This document shows, piece by piece, positions 1 to 11,763 of a stretch of DNA of 64,000 nt (position 1 is the stretch's first letter; every line of letters starts with the position of its first letter). Position numbers and translations under genes: made by a program. The notes beneath the pieces are model-generated. The model saw only the letters and a list, made by a program, of their open reading frames with translations. It searched no databases and had not been told where the DNA came from. The DNA is from Solea solea (Eukaryota; Chordata; Actinopteri; Pleuronectiformes; Soleidae), in contig NC_081154.1 in assembly GCF_958295425.1 (NCBI RefSeq), positions 7,573,341 to 7,637,340 on the forward strand, given 5' to 3'.

Positions 1-626
1 CATATATACTAAAAATCTATAGCACAATAAAAACTACCTTATCCATTTGAAATCTAGTTAAGACACTTAACTCGTGTACCTCAAATGTGTAAATCAAGTT
101 TGTAAGCGTTGTGAAGAACGCAGCAAGTCCAACTCCAGTCCGACTAAGCATATACATGCAGGACTAATCAGACTATGAATCGCATTATCCAGGTATGTTA
201 GTCCGACTAAGACTAGCTTGATTTTAGTTAAGTAATAGTGTTTATACGACATTAACAAAAAAACATTTGAACAGACTTTTAACATGCATGTTAACACACT
301 GACTGACTTTGTGTGAGTGCACCAGGTTCCATGAATCAGCCTCGGACCAGAACACTTGCTAACATTGGCTGCCAGCAGAGACAGAAGGAAAAACACGTTT
401 TAGCCACTTAACAAAAGGCTTATCTAATAAAATCCCTCAAACATTCTTATAAAATCTTATAACGCTGCTTTAAATGATGTGTTTTTTGAACTTACAGTAA
501 TTAGCCCAAATCAGATGCGAATAAAGTGGCTGTTGGAACCGTACTACCTTCAAGACACGTTCAGCACGATCTGCAGGTTAAGTAAATATGCTAATGGCAA
601 CGCTCTGCGTCCCTGTTAAATCTTAA

Positions 627-1070
627 TGTGTGTGTGTGTGTGTGTGTTTAAAGTCAAATAAGAGTTAATTCCACGTCAACGCTCATCTCCCCGCCGTGGC
701 AGAGGCACCGGATGATCTACGGCTAGTGACAGGGGACACAATAAATATGGCTCGTAAAATGGGGGACGGCCTCATTAGTCACAGCTTTCATTATGGCATG
801 ACAGCGCGTGTGTGTGTCTGTGTGTGTGTGTGTCGACGTGCTAATGTGCTGCGCTTTAATCACTCCATATGCATCACTGCTATGCATGTAAGTACAAGTG
901 TATTTAATGTGCGTGTGCATCAATATGTGTGTGTGTGTGTGTGTGTCTCATTATTTGGATTCAGACACTGTTAGAATGTGTTAAGGCTTTTTTACATTGA
1001 CACCGGGCTATCAGTGAGGTCTTAGTTATTCTGTCAAGCACTCAGTCACATTAATGAGTGTGTGTTCACA

Positions 1071-1101
<31 letters not shown>
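627..1101. repeat. cluster of TG dinucleotide repeats
   Basis: Four separate TG/GT runs of about 20-30 bases (near 627-647, 809-832, 926-948 and 1073-1100) lie within 480 bases, separated by unique sequence. They explain the Val/Cys-rich spurious reading frames in this area. Confidence 0.9.
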
Positions 1102-1103
<2 letters not shown>

Positions 1104-1429
1104 AATGTCTCTGTCAAACTGTGCTGTCATTTGTTCCGATGGTGATTATACATTAGGGAGGAGACACATTTCACCTCTCACTGTGTGTGCAGCGTCCGTG
1201 AGTGGCAGGCTGTCCAGGCGTAAAGTTCTGGAAGGAGGTGTTTTTGCACTTAGTTTTTGAATTGATGTGTTGTTAATGCCCAGTTATAAAAAGGAAAAAA
1301 GCAACAGCAGTACAGGAAATTTGGTGATATAGTGGTTAGCATTGTTGCAGAGCAAGAACGGTCTTGGTTTGAACAATCACAGCACTTAGCATTCCATATC
1401 TACCTGTTATTTATTATAAATGTGGCCTT

Positions 1430-1608
1430 TATCCTCTGACCTCTGACATTTTCACCCAGTGAACTGTTGTTCACTGGATATTTTCCTCATTCTCTGTAAA
1501 CACAAGAGATGGTTTGTGTGTGAAACTTCCAGCTGATCAGCGATTTCTGAAATTCTCAGACCAGCTAATCTGGCACTGACGACTACGACATGCTCGAAGT
1601 CACTTAAT
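1430..1608. mobile_element. 5' part of an interrupted interspersed repeat (same family as 32275-32520, by recall)
   Basis: The segment containing TTTCTGAAATTCTCAGACC and the following CAGCTAATCTGGCACTGACGA matches, from memory, the internal part of a common fish repeat whose ends read CACTTTATTAGGTACAC. It breaks at CACTTAA, where the MITE at 1608-2077 is inserted, and resumes as TTAAATCACC after it. The family assignment rests on recall and on the similar CTTAAATCACC copy near 38740. Confidence 0.45.
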
Positions 1609-2077
1609 GCCTGCCCCACACTAGAGGATTTTCAAATGTGACTTGTTTTCAAAAATGTGGGAGGCAAAGTACAGACGAGACGATCCAGTCAAGACGCGGG
1701 ACCACGCACTTGGCGTTTAATCAAACCATTTCAAGGGAGGAGAATCCGGGGAGTTGGGATCTCAAAGAAACTCGCGTGACTTAACGTGACTTCAGAATAT
1801 AAACAGACTGTCGGCAGCGTCAGTTAATAGCTGTTGATGTTTTGTGCTGAGGCTGAGAAGACGGAATCAACGTGGCTTGTACAAGTTACGGTTCTAAACA
1901 TAAGAATGCGACATCTGTTTCCCGGTCAACTCGCTCTCACTGGTTATTGCAGGGTTCTGCATATAAATATTACTCTTGCGTCCGATGACGTTAAAATTGC
2001 GATCCTTCTCACTACAGGATCATTTGGCCATATAATCTGTTCAAATCTGGCCTATTATCCTCTAGTGTGGGGCAGGC
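1608..2077. mobile_element. MITE with perfect terminal inverted repeats and TTAA duplication
   Basis: The left end GCCTGCCCCACACTAGAGGA (1609-1628) is exactly inverted at the right end (2058-2077), extending at least 21 bases. TTAA lies immediately outside both ends. The element is about 470 bases and has no coding capacity. TTAA target-site duplication is typical of piggyBac-type elements; a 3-base TTA duplication (PIF/Harbinger type) cannot be excluded because the first base beyond the repeat is ambiguous. Confidence 0.75.
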
Positions 2078-2140
2078 TTAAATCACCTCTCATTTGCATT
2101 CTATTGTTCTGCAATGGGTCTGCAATGTGATTAAAGATTA

Positions 2141-2354
2141 TTTTTTATTAATCCCTTTAGGGAAAGTATTCCTCTGTATTTGACCCATCCTAGAATTAGG
2201 AGCAGTGGGCTGCCACACTGAGTAGCGCCCAGGGAGGATTGGGGGTTGGGTACCTTGCTCAGGGGTACCCCAGCCCTTTTTGGCCAGGTGGGGATTTGAA
2301 CTGGCAACCCTCCAGTTACAAGCCAAATTCCCTTTCCACTTGGCCACGGGCTGT
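2141..2354 (-). mobile_element. tRNA-derived SINE (family 1)
   Basis: Read on the minus strand, the element begins near the A-box-like TGGCCAAGTGG, followed by a B-box-like GTTCAAATCC and a tail ending in GGGATTAATAA. The same order appears in the plus-strand copy at 42384-42560 and a partial copy at 47803-47910. The promoter boxes are those of RNA polymerase III tRNA genes. The family name is not assigned. Confidence 0.6.
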
Positions 2355-2377
2355 CAATGAGAAGTTGGACAGGTAGG

Positions 2378-2591
2378 TGGATGGATGGATGGATGGATGG
2401 ATGGATGGATGGATGGATGGATGGATGGATGGATGGATGGATGGATGGATGGATGGATGGATGGATGGATGGATGGATGGATGGATGGATGGATGGATGG
2501 ATGGATGGATGGATGGATGGATGGATGGATGGATGGATGGATGGATGGATGGATGGATGGATGGATGGATGGATGGATGGATGGATGGATA
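2378..2591. repeat. (GGAT)n tetranucleotide array, about 53 copies
   Basis: Essentially uninterrupted GGAT repeat of about 214 bases, lying 24 bases beyond the head end of the family 1 SINE. It generates the spurious Trp-Met-Asp-Gly and His-Pro-Ser-Ile repeat reading frames on both strands. Confidence 0.97.
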
Positions 2592-2859
2592 TATAGTGCT
2601 GGATGCGCAGTGAACAAGTGACACAATTCATGTGGATCTGGTTGTTAAGCTGCTCCTCTGTTTTCAGTCAGCAAACACGTAACGAATCAAATGATTATAA
2701 GGATCTTTATTGTTATTATACAACCAAAACTGTGAGGTCAGAGGGAGGGTCACATGGGACCAACCTTATCGAATGGATACTTGATGGTTGGAGGAAACTG
2801 GAGGGTGACAAGATGGTTCAGAGAGGACTCAGACGCAGAGGCCTTTTAATAGTCTTTAT

Positions 2860-3300
2860 TGGCAGTCGTTAGCAAAACACAAGACAGATCCTCTTACTGA
2901 GGGAAAAACTATAACAAAAGGGGAACGCAGCGCTCTTCAAAAGAAACGCTGTGGAACTATGAACGGGAAACAAAAAATCACTCCGAAGAGGAAAGTAACT
3001 CAAACTATGGTTAACACCTAAAACTCAAAACAGAAAACGCTCCAAATGGAGGAAAACAAAGCTCTAAACACTTCAAAACGGAAACTAACTCAAAAGCACA
3101 ATCCTATTGATTGGCGATCTTTAACTAACCGAGAACGTGCTCAAAAACAAAACGCAATCTAAATGATTGGATCTAATCAGTCTATCAAATAAAAAATAAA
3201 TCACAATCCTAGTGATTGGAGTTCCTAAAATGACTGTGATAATTTATAAACAGAAATCTCTCCCAAGGAGGAAAAAAAAAGGGCTATAAATCTTAAAGGC
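2860..3300. repeat. A-rich cryptic repeat, unidentified
   Basis: An A-rich segment in which related phrases recur without strict periodicity. A motif like AATCCTATTGATTGG appears near 3100, 3156 and 3205, and GGAGGAAAA-like phrases recur. No coding potential is visible and I do not recognise the family. Confidence 0.35.
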
Positions 3301-3639
3301 GACATAGACCGGAAGCTCCAATCAACGCTGCGTTTGTGTGTGTATCTGCGTCATTACCTCGTTTATGAAACCCTAAAGTTTCAGAACAAACAGTTCAGCC
3401 ACTGCTGAGAAAATAGTGTTGTATTGTTTTCCTGGGCTCTGCGAAGCGGCTCGGCACTTCCCTATGCTGATGATGTCATCAGAACACACTGGCACTGAAA
3501 CGAGGAAACGGAGAGCTTTTAAAAGTTCACATGGCTTAATTGTGAGCAGGCGTGTGTAATCAGGACCGGCAGGCCGGCGGAGGAGGGGGCGGGGCAAACT
3601 GCCGGAGTGACAGAGGGCTAACATGCAAACTTGGAACAC

Positions 3640-4005
3640 AAAATGATCCCAGACTGGCAATCAAACCCAGCACCTTCTTACTGTCAGGCACCAGTGCTAA
3701 CCACTACTCCACCATGTCGCCAACAACAACGCTCTAGTGAACATCTTGACGTAGCAGCTGCATGAGATGAGTTGTCCATGACCAGAGAAATATCCATCTG
3801 TCCGTCTTCTACCGCTTTATGGCGGGGTACACCATCACAGGACCACGTGTAGAGACAAACAACCATCCACTCTTAGACCTATACGGTCAATTTAGAGCGT
3901 CCAATTGACCAAATCCTCAAATCTGCACGTCTTAGTTCGCAAACCCGGGTCTTCTTCCTGCAAAGGCACGAGTGCTAACCACTGCTCCAACCATGTGGCC
4001 CCAGA
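3640..4005 (-). mobile_element. SINE family 3 copy or copies, degenerate
   Basis: The minus strand carries a tRNA-like head (GGTGGAGTAGTGGTTAGCAC, inverted at about 3697-3716) and, at 3795-4005, a second head plus the conserved body phrases CTCTAAATTGACCGTATAGG and a GTCCTGTGATGGTGTACCCC-like part. These match the fuller copy at 48108-48420. Two heads in series suggest one copy next to, or inserted in, another. Confidence 0.5.
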
Positions 4006-4270
4006 GAAACACGTGGTTGACTGTTGTTTAGCGCTAGTTAGTACTAACCAGCACACCTACGGCACAGGACCCCTGGTGATCACAGTGTTTCCACAGTGGA
4101 ACAGCGCTGTGCAGTGTGATCAGTCAGATCAGTCAGACCACAGCCGTCTCTCATTGCTGCTGATTCTGCTGCTTCTGTGTGGAGCAGAGGTGGATGGTGA
4201 TGGGGATGATGACTGTACACTTAGAGAGCGCTATGACACTTTACTCTGGAACTTTACAGGGGCGGCTGCA

Positions 4271-4294
4271 TGTGTGTGTGTGTGTGTGTGTGTG
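4271..4294. repeat. (TG)n microsatellite
   Basis: Uninterrupted TG run of about 24 bases. Confidence 0.9.
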
Positions 4295-5474
4295 TTAGTG
4301 CAAGAACAGATCAGCCACAACATTAAAGTCAGAAGTGACTTTTACTTGTATTAGAAGCAGCAAGTTTGGAAAAAAGAAATGTAAGTGATCAGGACTAGAA
4401 GAGAATATTATTAAAGGAAAAACAAACCAACTGTGCACCTTTTGTTTCCTGGTGTTTTTGTGAAACTAGTGAAAAGGCCACGAGAGCCCTGAAGTTAAAT
4501 GTCAAATGCTCAGGTTTATCAGAAAGGGAACAGCAAATCTCCTGTGTCATGATTTTTTCACCGTTTGCATATTGGCGTCTCATGTTGTTGTTTGTCCTCC
4601 CTGCGTTGACTGTATTTCCTGTTTTATTCTGTGGTTGTTTTGTTGGTTTTGTTAAGTCTTTTTTGCTGATGTGTCCATCAATCGTCCCTCGTGTTCTCCT
4701 GTGTCTCTGATCTTTCTCATGGGTGTTTTATTATTTACTTATGACTACAATTTGTGCATCACTTTATCAAATTTGAAATTTTGCCTGAACCCTACTTGCA
4801 TACCCAGAAAACCATGATACATCTCTGCATCTGACAAGTTTCCTTCCTTCTAGAAACCCGTGCAAACCTCCGAGTTTGCAGACTTTGACTTCAGCTTCTA
4901 ACGTGTCTCTGATCTCCAGAAATAAGGATTTCACTCGTAAATGTAAAAGCAATTTCCTCAAATGCTAATAAACAAATGATTTGAAGTTAAGTCAACTGCG
5001 GCCTAATTGTGAACCACAGTTACATTTACAGTATGATTGTGTCACAGTTTTACCCCGTAGGCCCCCGTAAATGTGTCCAGGCAGAGACAAGGGACGCCTC
5101 TGTCACACAGCGCTTTCTCTCTTTTATCCATCTCTCTGGTTGCTCTCTTTTCTCTTCTTTTCTTCTCCTCTATCTTGGACCGATATCAGAGTGTTTCGAC
5201 TCACTTTCATGTCTCAACGCGGCCGCGGATGAAAGCTATCGGGGTCTGTGACGCAACAAAGCCCGACAGTCATGGTGGCCGCGGAGCTGCTTTTAAAGAA
5301 AAGAATTATGGATTTAAGAGCGGTGACTTTCAGAATTAGGGGGGGGATGATCTTCCACCTCGTGGAAAAATGGGTTCAGTGTGTGCGTCCCGGTGGGCAC
5401 TGGAGCGACGCTTAGAAAGACTTGTCCTCGAGCAGGATGTGAAGGTTGTCCTGCCCGTTTTTGAAAGAGAGTCT

Positions 5475-5576
5475 GGATCAAAGCTTGATCGAGCTCAAGT
5501 TCAGTGTGTGCTGTGGCTTTGAATTTGAAATTTGAAAAAGTGGACATTGTCCTTTTTGGTTTGTCAGGTGAAGCCC
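5475..5576 (+). repeat. direct repeat D, copy 1
   Basis: About 100 bases starting GGATCAAAGCTTGATCGAGC and ending GTCAGGTGAAGCCC. It is repeated in the same orientation at 5819-5915 with a few substitutions and a short length difference. The two copies bracket the segment that is repeated in inverted orientation at 6901-7138. Confidence 0.85.
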
Positions 5577-5578
5577 GA

Positions 5579-5814
5579 ATAAACCTGGAAAACTCTGGAA
5601 AGAGACAGTTTGACATTGACTTTTTGGGTTACTGGGCTGATTTATTGTCATTTTACCTACATTTAAGGAAATGTATTAAACTATAAGTGTTCATGCTTTG
5701 ATTACTTTCTCCCCATGCCACTTTATTTCAGGCTGTTGGACCATGATCTTTGTATTTGACCTCACCCACAATCCTCCCACCAGCCAACTTTCATACACTG
5801 AGTCATGTCAACAC
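5579..5814 (+). repeat. inverted repeat S, left arm
   Basis: About 236 bases running from AATAAACCTGG to CATGTCAACAC. The same sequence, reverse-complemented, occupies 6901-7138 with high identity. Spacer between the arms is about 1.1 kb. No transposase coding was seen. Confidence 0.85.
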
Positions 5815-5818
5815 AGTC

Positions 5819-5915
5819 GGGATCAAAGCTTGATCGAGCTCAAGTTCAGTGTGTGCCGTGGCTTTGAATTTGAAATTTGAAAAAGTGGACATTTTTGATT
5901 TGTCAGGTGAAGCCC
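5819..5915 (+). repeat. direct repeat D, copy 2
   Basis: Second copy of the roughly 100-base unit at 5475-5576, starting at GGATCAAAGC and ending at GTGAAGCCC. It directly follows the left arm of the inverted repeat. Confidence 0.85.
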
Positions 5916-6900
5916 ATCAGAAAGTAAGAATATGTCGAGTATAAACATCTGTGAAAAGAACTTCTTGGAGTAAATGGTCTTGCCACTTGATTTTTACACA
6001 TATTGCACAGATTTCCCTCAAATTGTATTCTTTTATTTAACTTTTAAGGAGAGATGTTTAGCCTGCGTATCAGCCCAATACCAACCCATGTCTTTGGACC
6101 AAAAATGGGTCTAGAATATGACAAAATAGCATTAATTTTATCCTCACATATTGTGTTATAGTGGGTGTAATTGCACAAGTTAGGCCTGCAGCAAAATGAG
6201 GACTGCATTTTAAGAAACGTGATGCTACAAAAAAACCAAAATGAATAGGCAATATCATTTTATTCAATTCAAAATACTTCATTTGTCTCCCAGGGGTCGA
6301 TTTAAGCAAGTTTTCCAACAATACACAGACATTTCTTGCCCTTAAAAGTCTAAAATACTAGCAAGTATTCAAAAAAATGTACAGATACTGAAAATCCAAC
6401 AATAAATTAAACAGATGTCGCATTAAAAGGTGTCTACTCAAGGATTGATAAGGTTAAAGGGTGAGAGCATTCACGGATGAGTGGTGTGTTTCAGCAAAGA
6501 CGACGCACAACACACCGACCTGAGTTTGATGCCAATTTCCTCACGTCATCGTCAGAGAAGGAAAGCGAATACGAATTTCTTCCCCAAAATGCCAATCGTC
6601 TATTTCCATTCTACCCTAACCCATTCTAAAGACTAATTCGGTGCCATATGTTGTAACTCAATAATACAGCATACAAAGTCATAGAAAATGAAAAACTATG
6701 TGGAACTCAAACTGTGCTTGAACCTGAAAAACATCTTTTTGAAAGGACGAATGTGCTGTTGTGAATGTGGGTCAAGACGAGGTTTCACTGTTCCTCTTGA
6801 GATTAACGTTTGGCACTCGCCGCATCAAAAGGTTGTTTGAGCAATTCATTTTTTGTGGTTAAGAGTTTGTTTTTGCTGCTGTTGCTTCATTAGACAGTCG

Positions 6901-7138
6901 GTGTTGACATGACTCAGTGTATGAAAGTTGGCTGCTGGTGGGAGGATTGTGGGTGAGGTCAAATACAAAGATCATGGTCCAACAGCCTGAAATAAAGTGG
7001 CATGGGGAGAATGTAATCAAAGCATAAACACTTATTGTTTAATACATTTTCTTAAATGTAGGTAAAATGACAATAAATCAGCCCAGTAACCCAACAAGTC
7101 AATGTCAATCTGTCTCTTTCCAGAGTTATAGGTTTATT
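6901..7138 (-). repeat. inverted repeat S, right arm
   Basis: Reverse complement of 5579-5814, from GTGTTGACATGACTCAG to AGGTTTATT. Transcription through both arms could form a long foldback, but nothing in the sequence shows that it is transcribed. Confidence 0.85.
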
Positions 7139-8079
7139 TTAATGACTCTCTGATGATTTAGAACTAATGTCTGCCTAAAATGGAGAACTGTTTTTATAAA
7201 TACTATGAATTTATTGATGAAAATCAATAAAAAAGAGACATTCAAAGCTGACATTGATTGTATTGAGAGTGCATGATATTTTTTTCCCACTTGGTCAAGT
7301 GAAGAGTAAACTTAAGATCCTTGTGATGCTGCTATGTTTGTTTATTTCAAATTCTCTTACATTTGGATTATGGAATATTATTTATTTTACTCATAACACT
7401 TGTTATAATTTACAGAAACTCAGTGAGGAGCAGCATAGGCAGGGCTTTTATTTTCTTTGAAGTAAGTGACTTTGACGTCGACTAATAGTCAATTTTATTT
7501 TTATTTACTTTTATTCCAACTTCCTCTGTTGTTTTGGGAATAAGACTTGTTTCTCAGAGCGGCCGTTTGATGACGACGTGACGCATTTATCTCTGATAAC
7601 GAGTAAAAAAAAAAAAACCTGTAAGTGTTCCTTAAAGTGACTTTAGAGGCGAAGTGAAAGTCCTTAATCATCCTTTCAGAACTCCATATATGGGTACTAA
7701 ATGCCAACAATGGGGGATGTTTGTTGAGGAGCTATCACTCGAAGATGGGTCAGATTTAAATTTAAACAAACCCACTTTCTCACATTGGCTGTTGCACACT
7801 CATTGTTTCTACACCCCACTCACATACAGTATATATATCAACACACACACTAGTTGCTTTTCTCCCACTCAGACAAAAGTGTGTGGGCTACAGAAGCAAA
7901 CTGTATCCAGCGTGGGTTTTTGTGTCAGTGTCACTGACAATTAAACTGACAAGGGAATAATTGTATATTTCTTTCTCATATTAAACTCACTGCAGTGGTT
8001 TAACCTGAGTGGGAAAGTCTGAAAGTGAAACTTTTTTTCTTCCATTTGCAATTCACAGGAATGTAGGATACATATATGT

Positions 8080-8088
<9 letters not shown>

Positions 8089-8119
<31 letters not shown>

Positions 8120-8120
8120 T
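8089..8120. repeat. (TA)n microsatellite
   Basis: TA run of about 30 bases preceded by a TATGTGTATGTGTG tract. Confidence 0.9.
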
Positions 8121-8353
8121 GTATGTCCTAATTCCATGTTGTAATTCTAAACTAATTGCACAGAGGTGTTTCAGGGCACTACAGGGCCCCCCCGATTGCT
8201 GACCATGGTGTTGTTGCAGTCTCATATACATAATAATAAAGAATTACACACTTTATATTTAAAGCACTTTTATCAACAAAGTTACAAAGTGTGTCACTGT
8301 TAAAACCATGCAAGATAAATACAAGCAAAGCAGCTGATGTGTCAGGCAACTAC

Positions 8354-8765
8354 GATGGCGTGTTTCCACTGGCTCGCCTCGCCTCGCCTCGCCTCGCCTC
8401 GCCTCGCCTCGCCTTTGCGTTTCCACATGCATAGTACCTGGTACCAGATACTTTTTTAGTACCTGCTCTGGCAAAGGTTCTAAGCGAGCTGAGGCGATAC
8501 TATGCGTGAAGTGCAGAGGCATGAGCAAGACGTCCGTGGGTTAACGTGGGTTAATCTCCAACTATTACCAGGGAAATGTCTAAAATCTAAAACCCAGCTG
8601 CTGTATTTCAGTGACTGTGTCAGACGGAGTCTGTGCTCCGGTCATGTAGGAAGTACTGAAAAATGTGTTTTAATTAACTGATTCTAATGCTTCACAAGAC
8701 ACTAGTCACTCGCCTCGGCACGGCACGGTCGAGTCAAGGCGAGCTGGGACCACAGGTGGAATTGG
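8354..8765. mobile_element. hAT-like non-autonomous element, degenerate, with CTCGC pentamer run
   Basis: The sequence contains GTTTCCACTGGCTCGCC near its left end, an internal TAGTACCTGGTACCAGATAC followed by a degenerate repeat of the same phrase, and GGCGAGCTGGGACCACAGG at the right, roughly inverted to the left end. This layout recalls short hAT-type elements common in fish. A run of CTCGC pentamers occupies about 8374-8414. No target-site duplication was established. Confidence 0.35.
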
Positions 8766-8939
8766 GGCTAGAGTAACACCGTTAGGTCGCATTCATATCT
8801 ACATAACAGTCTGAAAGACTCCGTACCATTGTGGGCTCGGTTCAAATGGGGGTTGTAACATTCAGCCGGTCTGAGCTTTGCATTTAAACTGCACTGCACT
8901 AGTGAAATGAACCAAACCTTTAAATAAAGTATTCCCCTC

Positions 8940-8950
8940 CTATATACATA

Positions 8951-8982
<32 letters not shown>

Positions 8983-9003
8983 CATGTATATATATATATA
9001 CAC
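8940..9003. repeat. TA/TG-rich microsatellite
   Basis: Compound TATATG and TA repeat of about 60 bases. Confidence 0.9.
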
Positions 9004-10579
9004 ATATGCCCTGCATTGCAGTGCAAGATGGCAGCTTCTGTAAAGCAAGACCTAAAGTATATAAAAAAGGCTTATTCTAAAACCTTATTTATTTATTATT
9101 TACTTATACAAATATACTTATTACTATTATATTAAATCCTCATTGTTACAGACTGAGCCTCTCGAAGATTCTATTTCTTCGGATTATGTTGATAGATGTT
9201 GATAGATGTTGAGTTAAAACAAACTTATCTCATATATAATCTTACATGATCATTAAATGAAAATGGATGGACTGTAAATGGTGTCACTACTGTATACTGT
9301 AAATGATCAGATACACCCTCAGCCTCTGTGGTAATGTGGGTTCTGTGCAGCACAGGTAGGTATTTTAGGGACAGTACAGGGATTTTCCCCCCGAGCTAAT
9401 TTCTGCTGCTGCTGCTGCTGCTTCTTCTGCAGTAGATTATTATCACAGTTTTGTGTTGATGACAACTGTAAACAATGACATAAAGGTCATCAGACTTTGG
9501 TCACTTTTTGAAGAAATGATCAGGGAAGAAATCGTCTCATTTCTGGCTCTGTGAGCTCCAGGAATGTCGGCACCACAATGACACAATATCAGACGTTGTT
9601 CCAGGCTGAAATATCTCAACACCGCTGGAATGGATGAACATGACATTTGACATTTAGACGTCTGATACTTTGGTTTGACACCAAATAACCTGCAAACCCA
9701 ATGATTTTCCCATCACATTCAGCAGCAATATTAACATGGGGGATGACATACATGCTCACACTTCTTCAGACACTGCATAAATTTCCATTTTCTGCACCAC
9801 CTAAACAAAGCAGTTAACGGCCAAACCTAAACTTAACCTATAACTGCAATTCAGATCTTAGCCTTAAACTTTACCAGCTCCTCAGAAATCACCTTCAGCC
9901 TTATGAGGACCAGGTTTTGGGACAAGAACACACACATACACATCTGTTTGTGGAGCGTTCATAGTGAGGACACTCATTAACAGTCACAACTAAGTGCCTA
10001 ACCCTTACCCTAACCCTAAAATCAAGATGTTAACCCTCAAAAAGCCAAATTATCAACACCAATGTTTGATGTGATATTGTTTAGTCATTTTAGAAATTAA
10101 CTCACCACGTATGATTTGATGACGAGACCATGGAATGTCATTTTCAGGTGGTAACAAAACCAACTTGTGTCAGAGTGTATGATGGGACATAAATGATATA
10201 GATGTGAATGTAAATTCAGGACTCTCAAAAATGAATAATGTGTAATAAATAATAATTGTGCATGTGCTAAGCCACTGCTGTTTCTCACATCAAACACACT
10301 CAGCACTTTAATCACCGTTTCATCACCAACCTGGTGTGGGAATGTTATCTTGTTTTATTTTTTTTTTTTATGAATACAGTTCATTTGCCTGGTTATCAGT
10401 GTGAGGTCAGTGGTAAACCTATATTTAGACAACAACGTGACTATTGTGAATAGCGCAACACCCATACTGGAAACTATATTCCATCTAAGGTGCCCAATAT
10501 TTTCTGTTGTCTGTCAGTCATCTTCTGCCCACCCACGAAGGGACTTTACAACATCAAACCAGCACAACAGTCCATGGCC

Positions 10580-10648
10580 TCTCTCTCTCTCTCCCTCTCT
10601 CTCTCTCGATCTCTCTCTCTCGCTCTCTCCCTCTCTCTCTCTCTCTCT
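10580..10648. repeat. (CT)n microsatellite, interrupted
   Basis: About 70 bases of CT repeat with CCCT and CGAT interruptions. Confidence 0.9.
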
Positions 10649-10917
10649 GTAAGGGGGAGACAGTTCTCAATGAGGCCACAGGAGGGCACACAATTCTGTT
10701 GCAGTTCAAACAAATTGCACCTTTTTAAACACAGTTGATCTTATTTATCTAGTTTCATGTAAATCTTGTCTTTAACAGTTAAAAAGCATTTTTTTTTATA
10801 GTATTATGTCTTATATGTATATGTTCCTTGTTTAATTTCTTTACCATTTTCTTTATGTAACTATTCTGTTAAGCACTTTGTCACATCCAGATTAGAGCTA
10901 TACAAAGTTTACAAGCT

Positions 10918-10968
10918 ATTATTATTATTGTTATTATTATAATAATAATAATAATAATAATAATAATC
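10918..10968. repeat. (TTA)n/(ATA)n trinucleotide repeat
   Basis: TTA repeats passing into an ATA/ATAATA run of about 50 bases. Confidence 0.9.
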
Positions 10969-11423
10969 GTTCACCATACATTATGCCAGTATGTTTTGGT
11001 AATATGGTTTCCATATCAGCTCATTACATCTGGGTGAATTCAAAGACAGAAATAAACGTGTTTCTCTGTCATCTTCACACTTTTCTATTTTGTTCCCCCC
11101 CCCTCCTCCTACCTCTCATTGTTTATTTATTTTACATAGCCACCACATCCGCATCTATAAATACTGGGTTCTATAACAAAAAATATCTCAGAATGACTAT
11201 ATTTAACTCGTCAGTGAACTAAAAGTGTTCTTTCCCAGACCACAGTCAAATCAGAGTGACACAAGTTTCCGAGCCAGTGCAAACTGTCGCAGTCGCAGCC
11301 AGAAGAGTAAAATTCCGCTCTTCTCGCCGTCTCATTTAACTGTGGTCATGCCAGAGCGACTCTCTCTCTCTTTCTACTCGGCAAAGCTCGTCACTTTCCG
11401 ATGATCATTCTCCGGAATTGAAA

Positions 11424-11433
11424 CCAAATATGG
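11424..11433. promoter_or_regulatory. distal CArG box (SRF site) with flanking Ets sites
   Basis: CCAAATATGG fits the CC(A/T)6GG consensus exactly. Ets-type cores lie on both sides: CCGGAATT at 11412 and ACCGGAT at 11448. Together they form a serum response element-like group about 0.7 kb upstream of the egr2b start codon. EGR-family immediate-early genes are known to be induced through SRF/ternary complex factor sites; binding here is inferred. Confidence 0.65.
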
Positions 11434-11763
11434 AGCATGAGGGTGTTACCGGATTCAACCTTTTATGGCTTTAAGAAGCAGGACCGGAATTCCTCTTTTG
11501 ATATCAGAGTGAGATTATAGACAGCAGAGGCTGAGAGAACACAGTCAAAACAATGAGTGATATTAAAATGAGTGTGTGTGTGATGTGCGTCCACTATGGC
11601 ACATTTCCCCTGTATATGTGTTTTATTTATTTGTTTGTTTATTATTATTATTATTATTATATTTTTAGCAGCTGTTCGAGGCGGAGTGGAAACTCTCTCT
11701 GTCCCCGAGCAGCGGGTTCTCCATTGACAAGTGATTCCCTTTGTAATCGTCACGGAGACGCAC

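Larger units (their letters stand above)
1..11220. other. gene-free upstream flank of egr2b
   Basis: No open reading frame here resembles a known protein; the longer ones fall in simple repeats. The stretch holds clustered TG repeats, a GGAT array, SINE and inverted-repeat element copies, a duplicated/inverted block, AT and CT microsatellites, and otherwise AT-rich unique sequence. It would be expected to contain distal egr2b enhancers (the Krox20 hindbrain elements lie upstream in amniotes), but I could not identify one by eye. Confidence 0.6.

Noticed and set aside
2131..2631. Long His-Pro-Ser-Ile repeat reading frame
   Set aside because: Translation of the GGAT microsatellite and a neighbouring SINE; not a gene.
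9995..10020. Telomere-like CCCTAACCCTAA phrase
   Set aside because: Only about three imperfect units, and it lies in a dispersed repeat also seen in inverted orientation near 50780. Not an interstitial telomere array.
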